DNA from: Candidatus Blackburnbacteria bacterium RIFCSPLOWO2_01_FULL_40_20
GTDB taxonomy: Bacteria > Patescibacteriota > Microgenomatia > UBA8517 > UBA10165
NCBI GenBank assembly: GCA_001816475.1
Contig: MHCC01000002.1
Coordinates: 377 to 37,176, forward strand
Reading direction: 5' to 3'
Length of the DNA stretch: 36,800 nt
Shown: positions 14,460 through 21,603 of the stretch, in pieces
Layout: each line of letters starts with the position of its first letter
How positions within the stretch are numbered: the first letter of the stretch is position 1
Notes under the pieces: model-generated
What the model saw: only the letters and a program-made list of their open reading frames with translations
What the model was told of the DNA's origin: nothing
Database searches by the model: none
Made by a program: the position numbers and the translations under genes

Positions 14460-14591
14460 CAATCATTCCGGTGAAAGTTTTCAACACTGAGTCCTTCGAC
14501 GGTGAGCTCAGGATTGTCGAACCGCTCAGACCGAAGGACCGGAATCTATAAGGTAATTTTGCATGGATTCCGTGTCGAGCACGGAATGACA
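14460..14591. repeat. REP-like palindromic repeat, copy B
   Basis: It matches copy A closely (ATTCCGGTGAAAGT..., then the same CTTCGACGGTGAGCTCAGGA core and GGAATCTATAAGG), and ends with GATTCCGTGTCGAGCACGGAATGAC, itself a hairpin. It fills the gap between the YdjM-like gene and efp and could terminate transcripts from both. Confidence 0.8.
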
Positions 14592-14597
14592 GCAATA

Positions 14598-15170
14598 TTA
14601 TTTCACTCTTTCTATATATTCCCCGCTTCGCGTATCAACTTTAATTTTGTCCCCCACCTTGATAAAAAGAGGAGCTCGCGCGTCAAGCCCATTTTCAAGC
14701 TTTACATCTTTATAAATATTTGTCGCACTATTCCCTTTAACGCCAGGAGCTGCCTCAGAAACTGCCAAAATAACGTTTGGTGGCAACTCTACTCCTAATG
14801 GTAATTCGCGATCAGCCTGCGACCAAAAAAGAACCTCAATTACTTGTCCCTCGTTTAGAAATTTAAGGTCGTGTCCTAAGATATTATTACCCACCTCAAG
14901 TTGTTCATAAGTTGTGGGATCCATAAAAACAGCGTTGCTTCCATCGCGGTATAGATACTGAAGTTTTCGTTTTATAGTCGTTATCGGCTCAATTGATGCG
15001 CCTGACGTAAAAGTCTTCTCCTCAACAGCTCCGTTTCTAAGGTTACGTGCTGCAACTCGAATAATAGCGTTTCCCCTCCCCATTTTTACATGAGAATAAT
15101 CAATTACTTTATAGGGTTGACTGTCCATCTGAAACGTTGTTCCCTTTTTTAGACCTGTAACTGGAATCAT
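14598..15170 (-). CDS. efp: Elongation factor P
   Basis: EF-P binds between the ribosomal P and E sites and relieves stalling at consecutive prolines. From the ATG at MIPVTGLKKGTTF the protein is 190 residues, the normal length, with the N-terminal KOW-like domain (FQMDSQPYKVIDYSHVKMGRGNAIIRVAARN), a middle OB domain and a C-terminal OB domain (GNSATNIYKDVKLENGLDARAPLFIKVGDKIKVDTRSGEYIERV). The tip residue that is often modified falls in KMGRGNA, where the position equivalent to E. coli Lys34 appears to be the arginine. The ORF-track start 78 nt upstream runs through the preceding gene's terminator hairpin and is rejected. The gene probably has its own promoter. Confidence 0.95.
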   Translation of the reverse strand: MIPVTGLKKGTTFQMDSQPYKVIDYSHVKMGRGNAIIRVAARNLRNGAVEEKTFTSGASIEPITTIKRKLQYLYRDGSNAVFMDPTTYEQLEVGNNILGHDLKFLNEGQVIEVLFWSQADRELPLGVELPPNVILAVSEAAPGVKGNSATNIYKDVKLENGLDARAPLFIKVGDKIKVDTRSGEYIERVK

Positions 15171-15195
15171 ATTTTGTATTGTATCAAACTTGTGC

Positions 15196-15230
15196 CTAAA
15201 AAAACAAACCCCGCTATGCGAGGTTTGTTT
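15196..15230 (-). terminator. Intrinsic terminator of the 15269-15685 gene
   Basis: On the minus strand AAACAAACCTCGC pairs with GCGGGGTTTGTTT around a short loop, and the stem runs into a TTTTTTT tract. It lies about 40 nt past the secreted-protein stop codon and just before efp. Confidence 0.85.
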
Positions 15231-15268
15231 AAGAGAGCCTACTGGCACGCTGAGCAGAACTCACTAAC

Positions 15269-15685
15269 TTATTGACCGGCTGGTTGAGTTTGTGTAGTTT
15301 GCTCGCCACTTTGAGTATTTAATGCTGCTTTTCTTGCTTTTACTGCAGCAATTTTTGCTTCCCTGTTAGCCTTAAACGTTGCTAATTTTTGCGCAAGGGC
15401 CTGCTTCCTGTCTGCCTTTGCCACCGCTTGGACATCTTTAATGCAGGCTACTCTTTGTTTTTGAATATCCTTAAACTGCGACCTCTTCTCCTGTTTTATA
15501 ATCTTTCCGTCTTTGACGTCCTGCCAGATCGGCTTTAACAGGCCGTTGGCAGTTTTATTACAAACTTTAACCGTTTGGCCTAAATTTGGGGCGGTTTCTT
15601 GTGCAAATACCGGAAGAGCAGCCACTCCCAACATCATAGATACTGCGATTGAACCAATTACTATTTTTCTCGCTGTCTTTATCAT
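15269..15685 (-). CDS. Small secreted Ala/Lys-rich protein
   Basis: This 138-residue product has a clear Sec signal peptide (basic MIKTARK, hydrophobic core IVIGSIAVSMMLGVAALPV, probable cleavage after VFA). The mature part is helical and rich in Lys, Ala and Gln, with two cysteines (in VCNKTANG and VACIKD) that could form a disulphide. The Gln/Thr-rich tail is probably flexible. I recognise no domain. The ATG is preceded by an AGGAAGGGTGATG stretch that can serve as an SD. It is a single-gene unit ending at a strong terminator. The structured element and tRNA-Leu lie upstream on the opposite strand. Confidence 0.75.
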   Translation of the reverse strand: MIKTARKIVIGSIAVSMMLGVAALPVFAQETAPNLGQTVKVCNKTANGLLKPIWQDVKDGKIIKQEKRSQFKDIQKQRVACIKDVQAVAKADRKQALAQKLATFKANREAKIAAVKARKAALNTQSGEQTTQTQPAGQ

Positions 15686-15740
15686 GTAATCATCACCCTT
15701 CCTATTTGTATTACGCAGATTGCCCTTAAAAAGTTTCAGG

Positions 15741-15770
15741 TTGGATCAAAAGAAAGAACTGAGGTATAAT
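15741..15770 (+). promoter_or_regulatory. Promoter of the structured element and tRNA-Leu
   Basis: TTGGAT and TATAAT are separated by 18 nt. Transcription would begin just before the CATTTAAC hairpin and run into the tRNA. Confidence 0.55.
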
Positions 15771-15784
15771 TGAAGCCATGTACT

Positions 15785-15867
15785 CATTTAACTCAGGTTG
15801 CAACCTTTGTTAAATGGGCGTGAACCTAAAATACTGTTATTAGAGATCAAGCTGGAGTATTTTGGGT
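15785..15867 (+). ncRNA. Two-hairpin structured element, copy 1 (tRNA-Leu leader)
   Basis: Hairpin 1 is CATTTAAC-tc-AGG-[TTGCAA]-CCT-tt-GTTAAATG. Hairpin 2 pairs ACCTAAAATACT with AGTATTTTGGGT across a 20-nt loop. The last paired base is 4 nt from the tRNA 5' end. A second copy (30024-30107) keeps both stems with compensatory changes (A-U to G-C, AGG/CCT to GAG/CTC, U-G to C-G), which argues for selection on RNA structure in this orientation. The family is unknown to me. Confidence 0.65.
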
Positions 15868-15871
15868 ATAA

Positions 15872-15955
15872 GCCGCGGTGGTGGAACTGGTAGACACGTA
15901 GCTCTCAAAAAGCTATGAGCGCAAGCTCGTGACGGTTCGAGTCCGTCCCGCGGCA
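15872..15955 (+). tRNA. tRNA-Leu (anticodon CAA)
   Basis: The acceptor arms GCCGCGG and CCGCGGC pair fully, with discriminator A. The anticodon stem TAGCT/AGCTA encloses CTCAAAA, giving anticodon CAA, which reads UUG leucine codons. A long variable arm (GAGC-gcaa-GCTC), typical of tRNA-Leu, is present, and the T arm is GACGG-TTCGAGT-CCGTC. CCA is not encoded (CTT follows), so it must be added. The 5' end abuts the two-hairpin element. Confidence 0.95.
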
Positions 15956-16025
15956 CTTACACTTAGCTAGTGATTGTTCCGCTAAGCGAGACACACATAG
16001 ACAAGTACTGTTTCCTCTAGAAGAA

Positions 16026-16379
16026 TTACCCCCAAGCAACAGTTTTGATATTGAGGTTTTTTCGGTCCATTGGAACCAAGGACAAAAAGAAATTAACCAC
16101 AGTATCCTGGTCATATGGCTTACAAGAAAAAATATCTATTAAAAATTCATTTGTGCTTGCAAATGTGTGAATTGAGATATGGGAATAATCAATTATCAAG
16201 AATCCACTAAGCCCCGGGTTCTTTGGAATTCCTTCCATAACAACCGGTCCGTAAAGTATACTCATTCCGATTTTTTCAGGGAGCTTTTCAAGAAAGTTCT
16301 TTACGAAGGTTGTATCGTTAACTTTTTCTGGTGGACAGTTTTCCACGTCCACAATAATATGATATCTTTTTTGCTGCAT
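16026..16379 (-). CDS. SpeD-like pyruvoyl-dependent decarboxylase
   Basis: The 117-residue protein is a class 1 S-adenosylmethionine decarboxylase homologue (SpeD/SpeH), a proenzyme that cuts itself to create a pyruvoyl group. The cleavage region reads DYSHISIHTF; the family norm is an ESHISIHT-like motif in which the serine becomes pyruvate, so the residue before the serine is Tyr instead of Glu. The catalytic Cys is present in IFSCKPYD. AdoMetDC normally supplies spermidine synthase (speE), but none is seen here. I recall reports that some SpeD homologues in CPR bacteria and phages decarboxylate arginine or ornithine instead, so substrate is open. The ATG at 16379 follows a TTGACA/TATTAA promoter and a roughly 40-nt leader. 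Confidence 0.8.
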   Translation of the reverse strand: MQQKRYHIIVDVENCPPEKVNDTTFVKNFLEKLPEKIGMSILYGPVVMEGIPKNPGLSGFLIIDYSHISIHTFASTNEFLIDIFSCKPYDQDTVVNFFLSLVPMDRKNLNIKTVAWG

Positions 16380-16424
16380 TCTCAATACTTCCCAAGTATA
16401 CGTTCATAGATTACGTATATTTTA

Positions 16425-16468
16425 TTAATACAAGAAATTTTGTGATTGTCAATATTTGGGCAATATTG
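16425..16468 (-). promoter_or_regulatory. speD-like promoter with inverted repeat at -35
   Basis: On the minus strand TTGACA and TATTAA are 16 nt apart. A perfect 7-bp inverted repeat (CAATATT/AATATTG, 16450-16468) overlaps the -35 box and could be an operator. Confidence 0.5.
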
Positions 16469-16499
16469 CACTAGTACTAGGCACAAAACTTCTAAAGAG

Positions 16500-17819
16500 T
16501 TATTTCTCCCTTTTTGTCTCTCTTTCGTAGAACTTTATTCGGTCTCCCTTGAAATGGAGTTTTATTGACCGCAATGGACCATTTCTGTGTTTGGCAATGT
16601 CAAGCGAACAGTTTTCAAGGTTTTCGTCGTCCTCCCTCCACAAAAACATAACAACGTCCGCATCTTGTTCAATTGCCCCGGATTCCCGAAGATCTGAAAG
16701 TTGGGGCTTTTTAACACCCCGTTGTTCAACAGAACGAGAAAGCTGGGAAAGTGCGATAACAGGAATCTTAAGTTCACGAGCTAAATTTTTTAACCCTTGA
16801 GAAATTTCTGAAACTTCCTGCACCCTGTTTTCGAGATTCCGTCCGCGTACAAGTTGCAGATAATCAACAATAAGAATGTCCAAACCCCGCTCAATTTGGA
16901 GTCTTCGGGCTTTGGTCCGCATCTCAAGAATTGATAAACCAGGCGTGTCGTCAATATAAAGCGGGCCTTCGGCCAACTCCCCCATGGCATCCGACAACTT
17001 TGTAAAATCATCCTCACCCAGTTTTCCGGTCTTTAGCTTCCATGCATCAATATTTGCTTGAGACACCAAAAGACGGTCGACAAGCTCCTCTTTGCTCATT
17101 TCCAAAGAAAAAATACCTACCGGCTTTTTCAACTCCACTGAAATATGTTGAGCAATGTTTAACACAAGAGCCGTTTTCCCGACACCAGGGCGGGCTGCTA
17201 AAATTATAAGGTTTGACTTTTGAAACCCGGCAAGCGCATCATCAAGCGAGTGGAACCCCGATGGCACGCCACGCATCCCCCCTGATTGTTTGTGAAGCTC
17301 GTCTAACCTATCGAATGATTCAGCCAAAGCCGAGCGGACTGGTATAAAAACTTTTGATAAGTGTTGTTGGCTCAATGAAAACACTTCAAGCTCCGCTCTG
17401 TCTAAAAGTTCGTCAGCAACAATCCCCTCATCAAAAGACATTTCAACAAGTTTTGCAGCAGCAGTCATCAAGGAACGCTTTGTAGCTGCGTCTTTTACAA
17501 TTTTTCCATAATGCTCAACATGGGCTGCCGTTGGAACTTGGTTTACAAGTGAGGCTAAGTAGCTAACTCCCCCAATGTCTTTTAGTTTCTTTTTTTGTTT
17601 TAACTTTTCAGAAACAGTAACAACATCAATCGGAGTTCTGGCCTCATAAAGCTCAAGCATTACATCAAAAATGAAGGAATGCTTTGTCTCGTAAAAGTGG
17701 TCGGGTTTTAAAAATTCAGCAACGTTGACTATGGAGTTTTTATCAAGAAGAAGTGCGCCAAGAACTGAGATTTCAGCATCTGAGGAATGTGGTGGTATTT
17801 TAACTTGTACATTGGCCAT
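16500..17819 (-). CDS. dnaB: Replicative DNA helicase DnaB
   Basis: This hexameric 5'-3' helicase unwinds DNA at the replication fork. The 439-residue protein has the usual two parts: an N-terminal helical domain (residues 1-150; HSSDAEISVLGALLLD, VPTAAHVEHYGKIV) and the RecA-like C-terminal motor. Walker A is ARPGVGKT (209-216), Walker B lies in LDILIVDYLQLV, and the SQLSRSVEQR and HRNGPLR (arginine finger region) motifs are intact. There is no intein. The ATG overlaps nothing; the MBL-fold gene ends 67 nt upstream on the same strand with a CTACCGC/GCGGTAG hairpin in between, so dnaB may have its own promoter. Confidence 0.96.
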   Translation of the reverse strand: MANVQVKIPPHSSDAEISVLGALLLDKNSIVNVAEFLKPDHFYETKHSFIFDVMLELYEARTPIDVVTVSEKLKQKKKLKDIGGVSYLASLVNQVPTAAHVEHYGKIVKDAATKRSLMTAAAKLVEMSFDEGIVADELLDRAELEVFSLSQQHLSKVFIPVRSALAESFDRLDELHKQSGGMRGVPSGFHSLDDALAGFQKSNLIILAARPGVGKTALVLNIAQHISVELKKPVGIFSLEMSKEELVDRLLVSQANIDAWKLKTGKLGEDDFTKLSDAMGELAEGPLYIDDTPGLSILEMRTKARRLQIERGLDILIVDYLQLVRGRNLENRVQEVSEISQGLKNLARELKIPVIALSQLSRSVEQRGVKKPQLSDLRESGAIEQDADVVMFLWREDDENLENCSLDIAKHRNGPLRSIKLHFKGDRIKFYERETKREK

Positions 17820-17886
17820 GATCGTCTACATGCTACCGCGCAAGTTGTGATTACGGTAGATAGTGGACCGCAGGCGGTAGACCCCT
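17820..17886. repeat. Inverted repeat between the MBL gene and dnaB
   Basis: CTACCGC and GCGGTAG are perfect complements about 40 nt apart, with an extra ACGGTAGA motif inside. It may be a processing hairpin or weak terminator of the MBL gene. Confidence 0.4.
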
Positions 17887-18537
17887 TTAACTTCTTCTCT
17901 CAAGTACTACAACTTGTACTTCGGTGGGCAGCTTGTCGGACATAACGGAATATTTTGTATCTTTCACGGGCTCTATTCCCATTTCTTTAACAAAGTCCTC
18001 GACTGGAGCAAGTTTTTCTGCAAGTTGAGGTGCCATTCCGGGAATGTTGTAATGCATTGGTATAACAACTTTGGGCTCAAGACTTGCAACAACCAAAGCC
18101 GCCGCCTCAGCATCAATTGTGTAATTTCCGCCAACAGGAACCATCAAAATATCAATGTTCCCAATTTGACCAACTTGGTCCTCAGTTAACTTGTGCCCCA
18201 AATCTCCCAAGTGACAAATTATTATCGAATCTATCTTGATAACAAACACGGTGTTTTGACCTCTTTCCTCACCTTGTTTGTTGTCGTGATAAGTTGGTAT
18301 GCCAAAAATTGAAACTCCTTTGACTTCATACTCGCCAGGATTTTTAACAACTTTCGGATCCCCATCCACTTGTCCTGCTTGGTTGTGGTCGTCGTGGTCA
18401 TGAGAAACTGTAACAATATTGGCTTCAATTTTTGGGAACTTAAAGCCAAGTTTACTTGAAGAGTATGGGTCTGTAACAACTGTCACAGATTTCCCTTTTA
18501 TTCGAAAAGATGAGTGCCCAAGCCAGGTTATGTCCAT
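17887..18537 (-). CDS. Metallo-beta-lactamase-fold hydrolase (UPF0173-like)
   Basis: The 216-residue protein is a compact MBL-fold enzyme. It begins MDITWLGHSSFRI, typical of the UPF0173/UlaG-like group, with the zinc motif HDHDDH in TVSHDHDDHNQ (about residues 45-55), GEYEVKGVSIFG, a CHLGDLGH segment carrying further ligands, and a final PMHYN histidine. Members cleave varied phosphoesters or lactones; no substrate can be named. It is cytoplasmic with no signal. TAGTAT lies 8 nt before the ATG, consistent with a near-leaderless mRNA. It precedes dnaB on the same strand. Confidence 0.88.
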   Translation of the reverse strand: MDITWLGHSSFRIKGKSVTVVTDPYSSSKLGFKFPKIEANIVTVSHDHDDHNQAGQVDGDPKVVKNPGEYEVKGVSIFGIPTYHDNKQGEERGQNTVFVIKIDSIIICHLGDLGHKLTEDQVGQIGNIDILMVPVGGNYTIDAEAAALVVASLEPKVVIPMHYNIPGMAPQLAEKLAPVEDFVKEMGIEPVKDTKYSVMSDKLPTEVQVVVLERRS

Positions 18538-18627
18538 CGCAAGTCATACTATCACCTGGTAAAAAAATTGCCAAGAAGCAAAATATAACTTGCAAATTGA
18601 CTTTTTTTAAGTTAAAGTACGCAAGAC

Positions 18628-19062
18628 ATGCGCAAAGATGTGCTGGCAGCAATTGTGATTGGGGTGAGTCTTGGCGCAGTTGTTGCTTTTGGCATCTGGC
18701 GGGCAAAAAGCTATCTTTCCCCTAAACAAATTTCACCAATCTCTGCTCAACAAACAACGTTACCCACCCCACAAGACCAAGCCCAAGCAAACTCTGATTT
18801 GGTTATCACACAACCTGAAGACAACACAGTGACAAACTCGGACAAAGTAACAATTAAGGGTTCTGCAATACCAAAATCGACAGTTGTAATAGTTTCAAAT
18901 AGCGACGAAGCAATCGTTGAAGCTGATCAATATGGAAGTTTTGAACAAGAAATCGCGCTTGATGGCGGACCAAATGAAATTAATGTCACTTCATACGACG
19001 ACCAAGGTAACGAATCTGCTCAAGAACTGACTGTTGTATACTCAACGGAGGTGGGACAATGA
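18628..19062 (+). CDS. Membrane-anchored Ig-like domain protein
   Basis: The 144-residue product has an N-terminal membrane anchor (about 7-26, LAAIVIGVSLGAVVAFGIW), a Gln/Pro/Thr-rich linker and one extracellular beta-sandwich domain (about 58-140). The domain shows the pattern of glucodextranase-B/Big-type modules: LVITQPEDNTVTNSDKVTIKGSA at the start and EINVTSYDDQGNES near the end. These modules usually act as spacers or bind surface polymers. TTGCAA and TAAAGT (17-nt spacing) lie just upstream, giving a leader of only a few nt. The stop overlaps the next start (ATGA), so the two envelope genes are translationally coupled. Confidence 0.75.
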   Translation: MRKDVLAAIVIGVSLGAVVAFGIWRAKSYLSPKQISPISAQQTTLPTPQDQAQANSDLVITQPEDNTVTNSDKVTIKGSAIPKSTVVIVSNSDEAIVEADQYGSFEQEIALDGGPNEINVTSYDDQGNESAQELTVVYSTEVGQ

Positions 19063-19820
19063 AAAGTATGTCGTATGTCTTATGTTGTTTGTTGTTGATT
19101 ATCGAAGCAGTAATCTTTCTGACACCCACCTTGGCACTCGCGCAAGAGGACTCCTCGACCTCAGCTTCCGTTAGTGGTGCCAAAGCTTCAGTCCGCGATA
19201 AGGTTCGCGAAACCATTGAAAACCTGATCAAAAAACCAAGGGCGGTTATTGGCACACTTAACCAACTTGCGGACAGCACTCTTGAAATTAAAACTAAGGG
19301 CGGAAAAGTCGCAATGATTGCAACAACAATTGACACAACCTATTCAAGATTTAATAAGGGTAAAAAATCTGACATTAAGTTTGAAGAACTTGTAATTGGA
19401 GATTATACGATCGCGCTTGGAAACAAAAACACAAGTGGTGTTGTTGAAGCAAAAAGAATTTTGACTTACGACAAGTCTCCAGCTCTTACCAAAAAGTCTG
19501 TTTTCGGGCTCGTTGAAGAGGTCAACAAGGGAAATATCAGTATCAAACATCCCAAAAACGAAAAGTCTTGGACAATCCAAACCTCAAAGAAAACTAATTT
19601 TACGGGTAAAGGCGTTGAAGAACCTTCGACCTTGAACATTAAAGATATTGAAGCTGGAGACCGAATTGTTGTACTTGGAACAATGGATGAAAAAACAAAG
19701 GACACAATTAATGCCCTAAGAGTCCATATTTTAAATGGAAAAGCTTTGGGCTTACAAAAATCCAGCCCAAAGCCATCCCTAAAGCCGTCTACTTCACCTT
19801 CACCTTCACCTTCACCTTAA
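19059..19820 (+). CDS. Secreted protein with repeated beta-domain (DUF5666-like)
   Basis: The 253-residue product has a signal peptide (MKSMSYVLCCLLLIIEAVIF..., cleavage near ALA-QE). The mature part has two similar beta-rich units, about 65-140 and 148-230; each opens with a strand like STLEIKTKGGKVAMI or GNISIKHPKNEKSWTI and closes with a GDYTIALG or GDRIVVLG turn. This is the look of DUF5666-type OB-like repeats. The C-terminus is a Ser/Pro tail ending in SPSPSP, encoded by a TTCACC tandem repeat. The signal-peptide DNA is a TATGTCGTATGTCTTATGTTG-like low-complexity string also found near 22870. It is coupled to the Ig-like gene upstream. Confidence 0.75.
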   Translation: MKSMSYVLCCLLLIIEAVIFLTPTLALAQEDSSTSASVSGAKASVRDKVRETIENLIKKPRAVIGTLNQLADSTLEIKTKGGKVAMIATTIDTTYSRFNKGKKSDIKFEELVIGDYTIALGNKNTSGVVEAKRILTYDKSPALTKKSVFGLVEEVNKGNISIKHPKNEKSWTIQTSKKTNFTGKGVEEPSTLNIKDIEAGDRIVVLGTMDEKTKDTINALRVHILNGKALGLQKSSPKPSLKPSTSPSPSPSP

Positions 19821-19849
19821 CCAAAAGCGTCTCCCAGCCACGCAAGAGT

Positions 19850-20012
19850 AACTGTCATTCTGGCGAAAGCCAGAATCTATATCAACGTCATTCCGGCGAA
19901 CGCCGGAATCTACATAATATAGATTCCGGGTCAAGCGCTTCGCCATGAGCCCTTCGACGGTGAGCTCAGGACTGTCGAACCACTCAGTGCCAAATGGCCC
20001 GGAATGACAAAA
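19850..20012. repeat. REP-like repeat cluster, copy C
   Basis: Two short palindromes stand first (CATTCTGGCGAAAGCCAGAATCTAT and CATTCCGGCGAACGCCGGAATCTA; each is its own hairpin). A longer unit follows with the CTTCGACGGTGAGCTCAGGAC core, ending CCCGGAATGAC. It lies between the convergent secreted-protein and RDD genes and could stop both transcripts. Confidence 0.8.
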
Positions 20013-20024
20013 AATAAGTACCTC

Positions 20025-20426
20025 TTAGACCCTTACCACGTAAGTACTTGCAATCTTGTCGTGCAAAGCTTGCTTCTTTCCGTCCCAAAGTACCATCAAA
20101 TAACCAATCCCTAAAATAATTCCAGAAACTGCTTTCCCTATTATCTCTCGTAAGAAAAAGGTAATTGCAGTAGGTTTGTTACCTTGCGCATCTACCACCT
20201 TTATCCCCAACACCTTTTTACCCAATGTTTGCCCTGCTGAAGATTGATAGAAAACATAGTATCCAATGCCCAACAGCAAACCAACTGCATAACTTAGAGC
20301 ACCTTGAGCGTTTGCTCCAGCCAAACCAAGAACTATTCCTACAAGAAAAGAAAAAACTGTTATGATTATTCCATCAATCAAAGCTGCAATAAATCTTCTT
20401 CCAAACCCAACAAATTGTGCGTTCAT
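20025..20426 (-). CDS. RDD-family membrane protein
   Basis: This 133-residue protein is a complete small RDD protein: GFGRRFIAALIDGIII at the start (the Arg-Asp pair spaced within the first helix), GQTLGKKVLGIKVVD in the middle and ALHDKIASTYVV at the end, with three or four membrane helices. RDD proteins are suspected Na+/H+ exchangers in some bacteria, but function is mostly unknown. Unlike most genes here it has a strong SD (AAAGGAGGTGA) just before the ATG. A larger RDD gene lies about 1.2 kb away on the other strand. Confidence 0.88.
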   Translation of the reverse strand: MNAQFVGFGRRFIAALIDGIIITVFSFLVGIVLGLAGANAQGALSYAVGLLLGIGYYVFYQSSAGQTLGKKVLGIKVVDAQGNKPTAITFFLREIIGKAVSGIILGIGYLMVLWDGKKQALHDKIASTYVVRV

Positions 20427-20448
20427 ATTTCACCTCCTTTCATAACAA

Positions 20449-20480
20449 TGTCATTCCGGCCCTTGAGCCGGAATCTATAA
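20449..20480. repeat. Short REP-like palindrome
   Basis: CATTCCGGCCCTTGAGCCGGAATCTATA is the short form of the repeat family; CCGGC/GCCGG-type arms form a hairpin. It sits upstream of the RDD gene and of the divergent membrane protein. Confidence 0.7.
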
Positions 20481-20553
20481 AAATGACAAAATTTGCTTAA
20501 AACTTGACAACATATACAACTCAAGAATACAGTTAACATATAAACAATTGCAA

Positions 20554-21603
20554 ATGGCAGACGGCAACGATCAACAAAATAAGATAGTCATGCCGTCAAT
20601 CGAGCCTACTGATTGGACAATTTCTGAACTCTACAGTCGCAGTTTTGAACTGGTTAAAAGGTATAAAGTTCTTTGGGTTTTTGGAATGGCAGTTGCGGGT
20701 CTTGCCTCAGGAACAGGATTTAATAACTTTTCAAATTTCAGCTCGAGCGATACTAAAAGCATTCAAAAATATTTGAATCCCTCCCCAGATGCTACTCCTG
20801 ATAAAATCTCTCAAGTTCTTGGCGACGCAACCTCGCAAAGCGCAATTGCTGACCTGGTAGGTAATCTCGCATCAAGTATCCCTGTTGGAATATATGTCCT
20901 TCTTGGAATTGAAATCCTCATACTTGTCATTGCAGGAATTGTTGTATCTTTAATCAGTTCCTCTTGGGCGAATGCAGGCCTAATTCAATCAATACAAACT
21001 GCCTTAAAAGGAACAGCGCCAACAATTCAGGAGTCGTCTGAAAAAGCCTTTCCTTCAATAAAGCCCTTAATTTGGCTTTCTCTAATTCCCACGTTGGTTC
21101 TTTGGATCGTCACACTTCTTGTTGCAGGAGTTGTTGCTGCAGGAATAGTTTGGGGTGGATCAATAAAGTTTGTATTTATAATCTTGGCAGTTGTCGCTTT
21201 CTTTGCTTGGGCATACGCTATCATCAAACTAGTACTTGCTCAAATTTGGGCACAAAGAATTGTAATTATTGAAAACGAAAAATGGCTTGCGTCGCTAAAG
21301 CGAGGTTTGAAGATTGCAAAGAAAAAAGGCTGGGCAATGGTACTTTTGGGGTTGGTTAATACTATATTTTCAGGAATAATAACTGGTGTTCCAATTATGG
21401 TCATTGGAGGATTATTGGTTGGGGGATTCTTGAGTTTGAAAACAAATATGAGTTTAGGGATCCCGTTGTTAACTGTTGGTGGAATTCTTCTTGCTATATT
21501 TATTTTTGGATTTTTGCTTTTTGCGGGAATCTTAACAGCTTTTAAAGCATCTGTTTGGACAATTGCTTATATCAAAATAAGAGGAAAATATGACAAAGAA
21601 TAA
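20554..21603 (+). CDS. Multi-pass membrane protein, unknown
   Basis: This 349-residue protein begins with a soluble N-terminus containing DWTISELYSRSFELVKRYKVLWVFGM, typical of proteins related to the membrane domain of glycerophosphodiester phosphodiesterase and DUF7847-like families. About six helices follow, with amphipathic stretches such as LASLKRGLKIAKKKGWAMVLLGL and a final WTIAYIKIRGKYDKE. I cannot assign a reaction. I chose the ATG (MADGNDQQ) over the TTG two codons earlier. A TTGACA box at 20504 serves as the probable -35. It overlaps the next RDD gene by 14 nt, so the two are one operon and may form a complex. Confidence 0.75.
   Translation: MADGNDQQNKIVMPSIEPTDWTISELYSRSFELVKRYKVLWVFGMAVAGLASGTGFNNFSNFSSSDTKSIQKYLNPSPDATPDKISQVLGDATSQSAIADLVGNLASSIPVGIYVLLGIEILILVIAGIVVSLISSSWANAGLIQSIQTALKGTAPTIQESSEKAFPSIKPLIWLSLIPTLVLWIVTLLVAGVVAAGIVWGGSIKFVFIILAVVAFFAWAYAIIKLVLAQIWAQRIVIIENEKWLASLKRGLKIAKKKGWAMVLLGLVNTIFSGIITGVPIMVIGGLLVGGFLSLKTNMSLGIPLLTVGGILLAIFIFGFLLFAGILTAFKASVWTIAYIKIRGKYDKE

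Noticed and set aside
15171-15248. N-terminal extension of efp in the ORF track
   Set aside because: It covers the terminator of the previous gene and lies outside the EF-P family's N-terminus, which begins MIPVTGL.
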